From Aphis gossypii (lineage: Eukaryota > Arthropoda > Insecta > Hemiptera > Aphididae), in assembly GCF_020184175.1 (NCBI RefSeq), contig NC_065531.1, forward strand, positions 46,211,213 through 46,275,212: a stretch of 64,000 nucleotides of DNA. Reading direction: 5' to 3'. The translations under genes were made by a program, and so were the position numbers. Positions 38,201-53,200 of this stretch are shown here, one piece after another; within the stretch, counting starts at the first letter, position 1; each line of letters starts with the position of its first letter. Under the pieces are notes generated by a model, which was given only the letters and a program-made list of their open reading frames with translations, had not been told where the DNA came from and searched no databases.

Positions 38201-41200
38201 AAACGTAATCAAGCCACATATTGTAGAAGCGTTTAAAAATATGTATTTAGTATTTACGTGGATAAGACAAACATGTTAAGCCCCCCACGAATGTGATCAA
38301 TTATCCGCTTATGTAATATAGATTTACATCTTATATATTATACCATTTATATATATTTCCTAAAATTAACTACAATAATAAATACTACTTATTTATTATA
38401 TTTGTATAAAATAACTTAAAAGAGTTGATGAAATTTAAATAGGTACCTACTTCATAAACACATGTCTATTATTAAACAGTTAATCGTTAAATATTTACAC
38501 TTACCAATAAATTCATTCCTGATTCTTATCCGGTCTCGAAGTTGTGGCGTAGATATGATGAGGCAGTTGATAAATGCCACAATAGCTGTTTGATAGTCTG
38601 CTGTCTCTTGGCCTTTAGATAGAGCCCATTGCAATTCGCGAACGACGATTTGTAATCTATACCTTTCATTTTTCTGGTCCTGTAAAATTTAAATATTTTT
38701 AAATATTTTCAACAATAAAATACCTACCTAATAAAAATAAAAAAATTATAACTTAATTTTGTTTATAATTATTAAAAAAAAACACAATAATTTTACATAC
38801 TATATTATACGAGTATTATATAACTTATATAATAATGATATAGGTATATACAATTAAAATGCAATTTTATATGATTTCTTAGAAGTTGGTAAATTCTAGA
38901 TATAGGTATCAACATAGTCGGATTAAGGGGGGGGGGGGCTAAGTGGGCTATAGCCTATAAGGCCACCCCAAAAAGTATTATGGACTTGCAGCTTTTCTAT
39001 AATTACCTATAGATATACAATTAAAGAAAATGATTTTAACAATAATTATTTAAAGATACATTCATATTAATCATTTAAAATAATTTTCAAAGTTAGCTCT
39101 AATTAAAATGAAATAAGATCTACACAGATTGAACTAATTGAGGATAGGTTGATTGCATTAATAATATATAACTGAAAATGGCATGTATAAAAACTCTTAT
39201 TTGACGACGTTTTAGATACTATTGCATCAAGTAAATCTAAAAAACATATTTTAAATAATCATTTGTTTGAATTTTTGTATTATTACCATATATATTTTAT
39301 ATTTTAACACATAATTAAATTGTATTTTTTTAATAAATTAACTATGTAATTTAATTATAAATGTACAAATTGCATATGTAAATAAAATATTTTTCTTATT
39401 TAAATAATAAATAGCAATTGACATATTATTATAAAAATACTTTTTTTTGTAAAATTAGTGCCCAGGTTATCCAGGTAATCCAGCTCTGGGTACCAACAAT
39501 AAGGTATAAATGTATAATGATAGAAGATATAGACATTTGAATACATAATAAAATTTACTATTTTTATTTTTTTATAATTTACTATTTACCTTGCCTAGTA
39601 AACGATTAATTAATACTTTGATTATAAAAGGTAATGGTTGTAATAATTAACAGCTGTCAGCTTCTAGTTTTATTATTTTTAACAGTGCTACATCGCAAGT
39701 ATCTATAGTTTTGCATAGCGCTACTGCCTACTACTATTATAATAATAATCATATTTCAAAATAATTTTTTTTTTTTTTTTACGAGCAACCGAGTACACAA
39801 TAAATTCCCGCCACGAGAGATCACAACTCCACCACTCATTCAAATAATAGAATTTCCCCCCACTATGTCGTTACATTTGACTGGTGGTGGTCGATACGCG
39901 GACCATGACGTGTTTTGGTTGTCGCCGGATTACAGTCTCTCGTGGTGCGGAGTGTAAAATTAAATTAAATTAAACTATAATTTTAAGTTAATTAGAGATT
40001 TTTAATTAATGTTTATAAAATATAACAAAGTATGTAACAGGTATTAGATATATACCGTAAACAAATCAGTAGGCACACTCATTGGCCATCTAAATAATGT
40101 TTTTTATACTAATATAGTATTTAAAACTACTAGTAAAAAAAAAATTAATTTAGTGAAACAAATCGTACTAAAAGTACTTGTCTATAGACTATAACTTAGT
40201 GTACTTATATTTGTCACTTCTAAGAGTACACATTTTTTACTCCTACAATAAAAAAAATTAATATATTATATAAAATATTAGTATAGATACAAGTATTTAT
40301 ATTATTTAAAACCACGGATAACAAAGAACTTGTATTAGATCAAATGAACTCCTATTAATTAGTTTTGGACAATTTAGGGAAAATATACAATTGTGTTTAT
40401 AAGGCACTTGTTTAAATTAAATATATAATATGAACATGCTATGCAAATATGCAATGTATCTAAAATTACACAGTAATAAGATGCATTTTGTTTACGTCAT
40501 GCTATGTAATGGATATACAGTAGTAAAATTAAGTGAAGCAAATGAGGGGGAACTTGACATTTATGTTGTCAAGTGCCCGAGGCGCAGTCTTCAAGTAATA
40601 TACCTACATACTACACATAAACCGAATGTACCTTGTTAATACATAAAATACATTATTATATTAATTGCGTCTGAATTAAATATAAGTGGGCACAACAACT
40701 ATTTTCTACAAATATTGTACATTATTATACGTATAATTAATATCTTAGTGAATGATACCATATTATATTGTTATGTCCATATAGGTACCCATGTATATAA
40801 ATAATTTTGTAACCAGGTGAAATAGAGAAATATTATAGACTATAGTATTACCTATGAATACCTAATCATAAATCTTACTTACATAAAATATGACTACGTT
40901 TAATATTATTTTTACTGCGGCTAAATGGCTAATGTTGTGAATAGTGAATAATATACATCGTCGCATCGTATTTTCAGATTAACAGATTATCTTAATTCTT
41001 AATATGATTAATTATTAAATACATTTTCATTAATAAATTAGCCATTAAGAATAAAATAATCGATAATTTAGTAAGGTAAGGATTACAATTGTAGTTTACT
41101 TGCCTTGTAATGTTGAAGGGTATCAAGTGCTCTGGCGTGGCCTTCTAAATTATAAACACATAATGCAGACAGCAACTCCAATACTTGCTTTTTCACAGTA

Positions 41201-44200
41201 ACATTGTTAGTGTCAAGAGCTGTAAAAGAAATTATTACACGGCACAAATTAAATAATTATATTTGAAATTTGATAATTTAAATTTTTTACATGTTCGTTG
41301 AATAGGTTACTTATACCTATCCATAGTTGAATAGATTACAACCCATAAAGATACCTAATTTTGTACCTACATTGTAATCTACTTCGTTGTGATCTCTATC
41401 AATTAAAGATTAATGGTGTTTTTAATTATTCAGGATGAGTCTAAGTAATTTTTTATTACTTATAAGTTATAAGCCTTATGTATTTCACTAATAGTAAACA
41501 ACTAAACACTTCAAATTGGCAGTTACATTCCTACGTTATTTGTAAACGTGATATTTTGTTTTGGTTTTAATTGCTTACCATAATGGGAAAAACCAATAAT
41601 AAGTGACATATTTACATTATTTTAACATGTATTAAATATGCAAAACCAATGGCTCTTTATCATTAATGTAGAAGATTTTTTAAAGTTAATTAGACAGATA
41701 AATTAAAAATCTTATAGAAATAGGTATGTTCCTAACTTTCTAGATGACTATAACTTATAAATAAGTAATGTAAACATTTTGAAATGTTCAGACTAATAAT
41801 TAACAATTATTTTTGGATTGTTTGGATGATATATTATTCTTATCTTAAATTTTTCTTCTTCTTCTCAGCTTGCTTTGTCTTAACTACAGTATTCTATATT
41901 TTTGTAATAGGTAGACTAAACTAAGATTTAATATTCCGTTATTAATTTATACAAATTAAAAATAAATTTCATTGGAGGAATATTTGTATTTTAAGTTAAA
42001 AATGTAATATTTATACGTAGAAATAACGGTGGTACGAAGAAAATATGTTGTGACCACATGTAGTTAACCATTCAATAAGAAGTTTTTCAAGTTTTAACCT
42101 AATAAGTAATAGCGCACTAGTGGTTTTTGCCATTATTTTTAGAAGATACAATTCATATTGAATAACAATAATAGTTTTAAATTTTAAAGAAATCAATCAA
42201 TAAATTATAGATTACAATATACAATACATTGATTACCTAAAAGATTGTACATTATTATATTGATAAAATGACTAATGTAGAATCTGATATTAATTACAAA
42301 TATGATTATAACTATTATTTATTAACTACTAGTTATACACTTATACTAATGAAAGGTATAAACAATTGTTATTATATGCCTAGTTAGTACTTAAATTAAT
42401 GTTAATATTAAAACATTGAACACTAAAATACGCCAATAAAAATGGTTTCATTTATAGTAAGAGCAAAATGCAAATGTATATAGGTAGTATACTAATTAAT
42501 AAGAAACATTTTTTAAAAATTAACAATATAATTATTGCTGTATAGGTGTATATTAAATAAAAAACAAATTAAAAGTATAAGATACAAAATAAATAATTTA
42601 TATATCTATTATTTATCTTATACCTATGTCCTAAACATATACAACATAAACTTAAGTAAATTCAAACTAGTTCAGATACGTTTGATGAGGTATAGCCGGT
42701 ATAGGTCATCATTACTCAATATTTAACAGCAATAACATTTAAACTCAAAAAATATAAAAATATATCTATATTGGAGTTTACCTTTCAATAATCAACACAT
42801 TTGTTCTGGTCGTGATGATCAACTGGAGCCAAACGAAGGCCAACTATCCTTATATGTTTACTTAATTAGTACGTAGTACATTTATGATTTGCTTGTACTT
42901 TCTTATTATACTCACTGAGCTACCATGAATCATAACCAATTTAACATTTACAAATTAAAAATAAATGTGTATATCCTTTTAAGCACCTTATAGAAAAATA
43001 TGACTATCATTTTATTTATACTACTACAATTACCTAAGGAGGTAAAAACTGTGTTGGAAATTTGAAATCGTTTTGAGATTTATTGTTTGAAGGATAAACA
43101 TTTTTCTTCTATTTATAGATATGTACCTACATAAATTTTGTGTACGTACTTATTTGATATTTTCAATATACTTATATACCTATGATCAAATTTCGAAAAT
43201 AAACGATTTACCAATATTTTGTTCAAATACAATATTACATGAAATGTATTATGCGAAAATTATCTAGAAAAACATATTATACATTCTTCAGTGAGTTCCT
43301 TAAATTTTTTTTCTAGATGATCAACACATATGAATACATTTGAGATATTTTATACTAAAATATAAAAATATGTATTAAATATTTTAAGTATTTATTTAAT
43401 TAAATACATTAATAAACCATAAATATAAATATAATTAATAATATTATATTATTTCTTAAACAACTTCATCAATTTCAATTCAATAAAATATAATTTTATA
43501 CTATATACCTACATATTTTAAAATTAAAAATTAAATAAATGCCAATCTGGGAAATTATTAAAAATTAATTGTATTAACAATAACTAAAAGTTTTATTTAT
43601 TGACCTATATTATTTATGTTTACATTTGATTATATAAATTACAATTTGTATGATATCCCTCACAGTCCATAAATAATTATTTAGATTATTACAAATTACT
43701 ATATTGTATATTAGTATATTACTAATTGAAGATACATAATCGTGAAAAATTGCAATAATGTTAATATGCATTATATTATAAAAACATTGTAAGTTCATTT
43801 AATCTATCAATGATAATTTTGTAATTCTCTTATTTATAGTATGCCTTCAAAGTTCAAAGCTCAAAAAACTATATGCTATAATTATATTGTATTGTAGAAA
43901 ACAAAACAAATTTACTTTAAAATTAAATGTTTCTATATAAAAGTTTCTAAAATAATATATAAAGACAATTACTTGAATTAAATTTACTAATCGTCTTGGG
44001 TAAATGAACCTGAAACTAACCATTCATGTAATTAGCCAGGTTTAATAATTTTGTGGTTAGCGAAGTGAGAAAAAATAAATGTAAATAGACCGTACTTTTA
44101 TAGATATCTATTAGTTATTGGTGATATTACAACCTAAAAAACTAAACAGTAGAGAGCAAAGGTACTTTCATCGTGTGTCTTTGTTTTATTTAGCTAGAAT

Positions 44201-47200
44201 TTTAGTGTACAATGAATTAAAAATAATAAATAATAAATAATAATTAGTAACAAAAACATAATATTCTTTTCTACATATTATTTTTTAGTTATTCTTGTAA
44301 TTAATAATTGATGATGTTATGGCGATGTTCATAATAGAAAAAGTGAAAATTAAGGGATGCTTTTTAATATAAAATATAATACCCGATGAACTCGCTCTAC
44401 TATATAGGGTTATTAAATCACCTTAATTATTAACGTGCTATCTATAATTTACTATAATTTAGTGTATACGAAAAAACAATTCTGAGAGAAAGAGATTGGT
44501 GGATCAGTATTTATTTTTTAGAATGGTTATATTTTACTTGTTATACTTTCATAATTATTCTCTTTATTATTGATACCTTACTAGGTTGAATAAATTTTTA
44601 CTATCGCTTATACCAAATTTATTAGTCATCAACACCGATTCACTAAAGTAGTGTAATTTATTGATTCAGTATTGCAAATTAGGCAATTGCCTATGCATTT
44701 TTTTTTTAAATAAAGGGCTGGGTGGAGGCGGATTAAAAATGTTAGGTAGTCGATACTGATTTAAAATAAATATAATTAGTTGTATTATACTCGTATTATT
44801 ATACATTAATTATATCGGTTTATATTAACCACCCTATGCTCCACATTTTTTACGTTTATAGTGGGGTCCATGGAATTTTTTAAGTTATTTAATTTTTTTT
44901 TCTAATTTATAAGAATGCTTTATTTCAAATGTGTTAAATAAGTACAATGTACATTATTAAGTAACATCATCCTTATATTATCTGTTTAACCCGTGATCTA
45001 CAAACAAAATGTATATTTTATAGAAAAATTACTTTACAATTTTGTATTTTATATTTTTTTTAACATTTTAAATGTTTGCGAATACATTTTTTTTTAACAA
45101 AACCACATGTCTCAAACAAATTCCAATCCTAATAATTACTTATATAATATAATTATTTGATATTTCTCTTTACCGATTTTTAATATGTTATTAATATGTT
45201 ATGTTATTGTTGTTGTAATATTAAAAATCGAATTACCATATCATAGATATTTTCAATGTTCATCAATTATTTATAATTATTATAAATTATTATATTATAT
45301 ATTATACATAATTATTGTCAATAAAAATGTTTTTTTCTTAATCAAAAACAAAAAAATGTAATAGAAAGTTTCTTATAATAAGAATATTTATTATTTATTA
45401 AAAAAAAAAAATATTATTTCACAATGTTTTATAGACACTTTAAGTTAAAATTTTGACAAAATTGAAAATAACATATTTAAACTATGCAGAATGATATTTG
45501 TTATTTTGTTATGATTCAAGAAGATTATTCGCGGGGATTTGGGCGTAAGTTATAGGTACACTGAAAATATGTAGATTAACTTTAAGATATTACCTGTTTA
45601 TACTATGTAACTGTGAACTTATTTACAATATTTTATGATAAGGAGGTTTTATTGACTTTGAAGTTACAATAATAATAGCGTAATATGGTATAAATAATAA
45701 ATATAAATATAATATACTATTATAAAAATTATTATATCAATAGTATAGTAAGAATATAATAAAATGTATGTTTTGCAAAAAAATAAAATCAATTAACCAT
45801 AATACCATCTATAATTTGAATAACAAGAATTTTAACAACAATATTATGAAATATATTAAAGTAATCTACCGGTTGTGTTTTGTTATACTTGAAATATTTG
45901 AATACTTCTCCAAACTTAGAACTTCTTATTAGATTGAATTTCTTTGAAAATAAGTAGGTAGGTACTTTATCTATATTTTTCTTGTTTACTGAATGATCAT
46001 GATGATGACAAAGAAAATTTTGATGAACTTTTAAAACTGTATGCAGAGGATATGAAATTGATCAAAAAAGTGGAAAGGGTGAATTTTTGGTTTGGCTCAA
46101 ATTATTAGTTATATTAGCAATATTCCCTGTCACTACATCTGCGAGTGAACGTTCCTTTTCAACTCTCTGTATACTTAAAAGTTATTTAAGAAATACCGTT
46201 GGAGAAAACAGGCTGAATGGCCTAGCTTTAATGAATATCCATAGATATATATATACAGAAGAGGTTATTGATGAACTTGGTCTCCAATGCCGTCGCTTAA
46301 AATTCAACTAACCCAACTAGGTAATATGTATCATAATATTAATTTTATTCGATGTAATGTTTGTTTTTAGTATTATGTTGTAGTTGTTGTTTTAGTATTA
46401 GTATTATTTATTTTATGTGTTTTAGAATATAAAAATTTTATACAACTTACACATACTTATTATAATAATTTTTTACTTATATAATAATAATTTATACCAA
46501 TATATGGTTTTTATTAATGTATTACGGGATGTGGGGAGTGGAGCCCCCCACCTACCATAGCTATAAAATGTTAAAACATCCCAGTAAAATGAATCCTGGA
46601 TACGCCACAAAAAGTAATGTAGACTAATAATTCATTATCTCCGTTTAGAATCGACTTAAGTATACACTATACAATGATATTATATCGTTAAATTACAATT
46701 TAACATAATACCTATTACAACTGTGACCTATTTGACAACTACTGTATAGCAGAACTATACTTACTTGCCTACTTTTTACTACTTCTACCTATCTAAAGAA
46801 CCAACTAATTCAAATGTTTTCTTAAAAACCAATCTTACTATTTGATATTGAATTGAATGTTCTGCTTCAAAAAGTATTTGGTAAAAAAATAAAAATATAC
46901 CTATATAGTATATACCTATAGGTAATTTTTAAATCAATAGGTTTCAAAACGTTTCACGCTCTGTATAGAATCTAAAATATATCATTCAGAGAGGTAATAA
47001 TAAGTGAAAAACGAATCAATACAAAAAATATTACTAATTGAAAATTAGTAAAATAAACTTTACTTTAAATCTTATATTGAGATTTCATACTAAGTCCATA
47101 TCATGTTTATTTTCTATACAGAATATTAACTTTTACTTTCTGAATGGGTCGAAAAAGAAAAATTGATAAAATATATAATATTCATATAGCTATTATGTGT

Positions 47201-50200
47201 ATGAAATATTTTATTGATTGATGAACATTTATGTTTATCTATACCTAATACTTAATTTACCTTCTGTCTAAATTTTACTATTAAAATTTCTTGTGAAATT
47301 GATTATGACATTAAACATTATATTATATATTTATATTATTTATACATTTAAATTAATAATATTAAAAATAGAACTATAAATATATTTTTTTCATTATGAA
47401 ATATGCTTTTTTGAATTACATTCATATATTTTATGGTTAATTCAAATATTTCAACTATTGTGACTTATTAAAGCCTAAAAACTAGAACCTACAACATAGA
47501 TCTAAGTCTCTGACTTAGACATCTTTCGCCATACAAAATATATATATCTTTAGCGTAGACCTGCGTCACCTCAAAAAAACTGCAAGAGAGAAAGATTAAT
47601 AAATAGTTAGCTACAATTTTATAATTTAAATGAATTAGATACATGATGTTATAGAAATAGTAGTATATTTGAAAACATCGCCCACTTAAGAAGAGAGTGC
47701 AGTTTATTTGGAATGGACTAGTAACTATATAGTGTGTGTCATGTGATGAGATTTTAAAAAACCTAGGATTTTTACCTTTACCAAGCATCGCTTTTAAAAT
47801 TATCAAGTGTTAACATATACGTAAGAAAACAATGGATTATAATCAGACCCACATGGTTGAGTATGATTATTATTCATGTATTTAAAATAAAACAAATGAG
47901 GTAATTAGTTCTTTTTGAGGAAACATTACAATTATTTTTAGTATTCAAACACAGCATTTAAATCTATAAACATCCTACTCTCAGATTTTTTATTTCTTGT
48001 TTGAACTCACTAGATTACATTTTAAATCAATTGTACTTTAATGTAATAATAATGTATAGATTAAGTTATGTTAGTAGTATATTATTAGTATATTCATATA
48101 CCTAGATTATAAATCGATATTTTATATATAACCTATATTTTCGCTCCTATATTGTAGAATAATGAAATATTTGAATTTTATTATATTTTATTTTTTATTT
48201 TATTAATTTATTAATTTATTTTTTGAGTGGGGGATGGTGAGTAAAAATTAAAAAATACAATAAAAACTGTTTAACTACCGAATTTTAAAATATAATATGG
48301 TAAAAAGTTACGCCCTTACCTAATTTACAAATGATAAATCAGTACTTGTTGCATATAATGTAATTTTTATAGTTATCATAATTTATAACAGTCCTTGAAG
48401 TTTGTAAAAATGTGAAATTAGTAAAAATATATCAAGTTAAACTTACATATATAGGTTATAGGTATACGTTATTATGTGCATAACTCTGTACCTATTTATA
48501 TGCAATATAAATATTTTAATGTAGAAAAATAATATTCAAGCTTAAGTAATTAAACATAAAGTTTTTTTTCAATTAAGTGTTGTAACGGGAGATGGCGTTT
48601 ACTATTTTATACCAATTTTATTACTTGTAATTTGCGCCACCAATAGGTACATTTTAGTACGTATGTAATTTGCGTCAAAATATACAAATATAACATGTAT
48701 TTTGCGTCACGTCTAAAAATTAATTTTGGTAATTTACACCACGGCAGAAAACGAAATGAAATATGTAATTTGCTTCACATTTTTAAATTGTTGGAAATTA
48801 CCAGATGATAAATTTATTAACATCTCATCAGTTATACGATAATACCGACACAAGCCTAATCTAAATTAATCTAATCTAAAAAAAAAATGTATGAAGGCTA
48901 CAGAAAAAAGAAAATTGATAGAGAAATCTTATTTTCATCTTTAAGTTACAAATATAAAGAAAAAGGTAAGTAAGCTAGGTATTTTAAAAGTATTATGTGT
49001 ATGTTGTTTTAAGCATATAAAACATAAATATCATAAAATGAAAAACAATTTATTGAACAATATACATACTTATATACATTTATTTATAATTATGATATGA
49101 CTGATTTTTATATGCTTTTTTTATTTACTATTTTAGTAGTCTTTGAAATAATTTTTAATAATTTACCAAAAATATAACTTTTAAATTAACTTAATTGATC
49201 AATGATCAAAAATTCAATATTTTAATCTATAAAAAAAATTGTTTAATTATTTTTAAGTGGCGCGAATTACAATTTGAATAAGATGAATAATGGCACAAAT
49301 TACAATTTTTGAAGATACAAGATGCCACAGATTAGATATTGTTCTTTTATTTAGTTTTACGTGGCGCAAACTACCAAAAATAATTTTTAAATGTGGCACA
49401 AAATAAATATATACATTTTTGGGGGGTTATTTTGGCACAAATTACATACGCCCGTCGTAACACTTAATAATAATTTAAAGCTTATAATAGGGAAATAAAA
49501 CCAACACTTTGACTCCTATATTCCTATATAACATGTCAAGTGAACGACATTATCCCTTGCTATCCTAGATATTGGTGTAACTCGTTTGCGCACAATCCAA
49601 TTTTTTTAATTATACATCAACAATTCGTTTGCGTACAACTAAATCATTGCATAAACATATATTTGAATTTTTAAATTTAGATTTACTTAAAGTAATTGCA
49701 TTATCGGTAGAAATAATCAGTAAAAATTACCAACAATACATTTATCTTCGAGTATAATAAAATAAATCATTGAAAAATACTAATCTCTGAAAATTTTAAA
49801 TATTTTAAACTAAAGCAATATAAAATGAACTTAACAATCCATTTATGAAACATAAAAAAAATCCTTTTCAAACTTAACAAAATCTTACCTTCTATAAACT
49901 TAGATTATACCTAAATAATGATATTACTCAAAAGTATAAATTATAATATATTATATTTGTATATCAAATATAGTGTAATAGTGTAAAGTCATTTTTTACA
50001 AATTATTTTATTCCATTATTTGAAATAAGAGTTTTTAAATTTTGATTTAAGCAACTATCCGTTGATAATTGTTTATTAATTTTATTATTGAGGAAAAAAT
50101 TTTTTATGAATAATATTATTTAATGTTTTGACAAAAGGAGTGAATGGAAATATCTTAGGAGTAATATTTATGGTAAGAACAACTAATTGTTTTATCTAAA

Positions 50201-53200
50201 TTTTGATTAATTTATGCCTACTTATATGGTAATAATTAAAATGATATTTTGCTTATAAGATTATGAAATGAAAAATATAGGCTCAATTTACAAATTAAAG
50301 ATTGACATTTAATATCGCAAGTTGATGAATTCCAAAATAGTCAATACTATATTTGAAATATTGAATGGTGCAAGAAATAAAGATTATTGTGTGAATAATT
50401 TATATAGTAAATTTAATAATTCGAAGATAAATTATAAATAGGTTACATTATTTCTTAACTATTTTACGTAGATAATTATGTAGGTAACCTAGTAGATATT
50501 TTGATTATATTGCGCAAAATTGTCAATTAGCAACATTAAATTCGTATTAACTCAATAGCCATAGCGGCATGTTAAAAGGATTTACCTTATAAGGAAAAAT
50601 CATGTACACACAGAAAATGTATATCTATAAACTGATATGTATGCTTATTATGTGTATAAACTTATATAAACTATAAACTATAAACTATATATCCTATAAG
50701 AGTGTTACTAATTAACTGCAAAGTCGAGAAAATTGTGGCAAAATGAACATATGCCATTTAAATCTATTGTACTGATTTTTTTTTATTATTTAATTTTAGC
50801 GTGGGTAGTTTGATAATTGCTTTAAAATACTGAAAAATAATTTTACTGAATATGTGTAATTGTTAGCAACTTACAACGACTGTGTTTGTATTTTATAAGG
50901 ATGGCAATGAAACTATAAAACAAGACATAATATAAAATTCGATGAAAAGATTACATAAAAATATAGGCTACACCGTAGAAAATCTACATGGCAAGAGTTT
51001 GAACTGTTCGGTCTATGGGTCTGTAGGTGTTAAAACTGGTTTTTTTTTGCCAAGAATAATCCGCGTGACGTCACACAATGAAGTCCAGCTACCGAGATTA
51101 TAATATTACACACGCGGTTTTATTGAAGTTTCCAATCACAAAGAAAAATATAATCTCATTGAAATTACATAGCTTTAATTTTTATAATACCTAATAAATT
51201 CATTCATAAAATTGAACTACCTACACATTTAGAACATATTATTATTACATCAATTAATGAATAATTAAAAAAGATTGACTACTTAAAAGGGTTAGGTTAT
51301 GGTGTATCACAAAAAAATAATACGTTGAAAATTTTCTCAAAATATCTTATAAGTAAATTACAATAAACTAGTAAATTTAGCATTAGAATAAAATAAATAT
51401 TTAATCGTAAGATCAATTTTTTTATGCAGCCACTCCTTAATAAATTTATAGTTAATTCTAATAAACTCTATATATCACATAGACTATAGAGTTTAATGAT
51501 TAATACTTAATCGTATAGTTTAATATTATTATATAGGTACCTATAATATAATTATATAGTATTATATTATTATCTTGAAATATAAACAGTAATAATTATG
51601 ACAAGTATCTGACTTATTATTCGTCCAATAATCAATGTTACCATGATACATAAATATAATCTTAATTGTTAAAAATCGACAATAGTATAAAAAAGCCAAT
51701 TAATAATAATAATCTTTAAAAATTAAACATACCTAACTTAGAACTTTACGGATATGCTATTATTATGAATTTCACTTATACTATATGCAATAACATTTTT
51801 AATTTTTTAAGGTATTATTGTTTGTTTATATTATGAATTTATTTTTATTTTTTTGCGGTAAATAAGTCACCGTAATCGATGGATGTGATAAATTTAAATT
51901 CAATACAAATTACTAAATAAGTAAAAAAATTATGAGTAGGAAGTAGAGATATTGTGGCAGCCTCTAATTCTAAAACTATATATTATCATAATTCATATAT
52001 GAACAACTTCGTAAAAAAAATATTGAACAAAATGAATATAAAATCTAGCACTTGGTGTAATTCAGACAATTCGGTTAAGTGTTAATTAAGTATTAATTAC
52101 AATACAAAAAATAATTTATTTTTTATTAGTATTACTGGTAATACGGAACGTTAAACTATTTTAGGTATGTTAATTATTTATGCCAAGTATAAATCGCTGC
52201 AAGTGCGCATAAGTATTCATATTATAATTTATAATATTATTTTATACAATATAACTAATTACTAGCTAGTAGCTGTTAATAATAACTTATAAAATATTAC
52301 CGATTTATGTACCTAATAAATAAGTGGATGAAATTATGTTATAAATAGCTTAAAATTGATTTAAATATTTTGAAATTTAAATTATATAATAAATAATAAT
52401 AATAAACGGAGTGTTATAGTCATCATCTCTTCATTAAATATTTTTTGAATCATGATTTTAATTTTCAAACATTTAACCAATCAGATCTTTTCTATAGTTT
52501 ACTAACATTTAAAGAAAAAAATAATTTAAAAAGCCTATAAAATATACATAAGCCTATATCATAAATATATACAAAGCGATTATTTTATCGAACAACACTT
52601 ATTATTCAAAAATCTATTAAAGTTTTTTGAAAAAGTATTTTTTATATAATTTATAGTTAAAATAAAACAACATTTAAAAATATATATATATTTATTTTTA
52701 TGTTTTTATCGTTATAGATCAAAATATATTAAAATATTTTTCGGGGTATTTCAAACAAAAAATAGCATGGTCAAGTGGGTAGCGCTCTGCTGTACATTAG
52801 GTGCCATGTGGATCCCTATTATGAAAAGAAGTATTAAAGTTGAATTTAATGATAAGTATAATTATATACGAAAAACGATTTTGAACGAAGATGATTTGTC
52901 AGCCTAGGATATAATATATTAAATATATTAAATGATATATAAATAAATATTAAATAATATTAATTAATATAATATATAAAATATATTATAATTTAAATTA
53001 GATGGAGAAAATGGTGGCTTAAGTTTTAATGATCTGAGTACCCCAAAATTAAATCATGTACAGAAAATGTCTATTTAAACAATTGATATAGGTATGTTTC
53101 AAGTTTCTACAACTAATAATTTTTAACTATTACAAAAATTTAAAATTATTTGATAATAAATCGTTATTTTAAGCGTGAATTTTGGCTTTTGTAAAAATTT

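Noticed and set aside
47489..47806. 105-codon minus-strand frame
   Set aside because: Hydrophobic, AT-driven composition with no motif; the underlying DNA looks like old repeat sequence.
52765..52820. tRNA-like sequence (TGGTCAAGTGGGTAGCGC)
   Set aside because: Resembles a tRNA A-box, but there is no B-box or cloverleaf; at most a decayed SINE.
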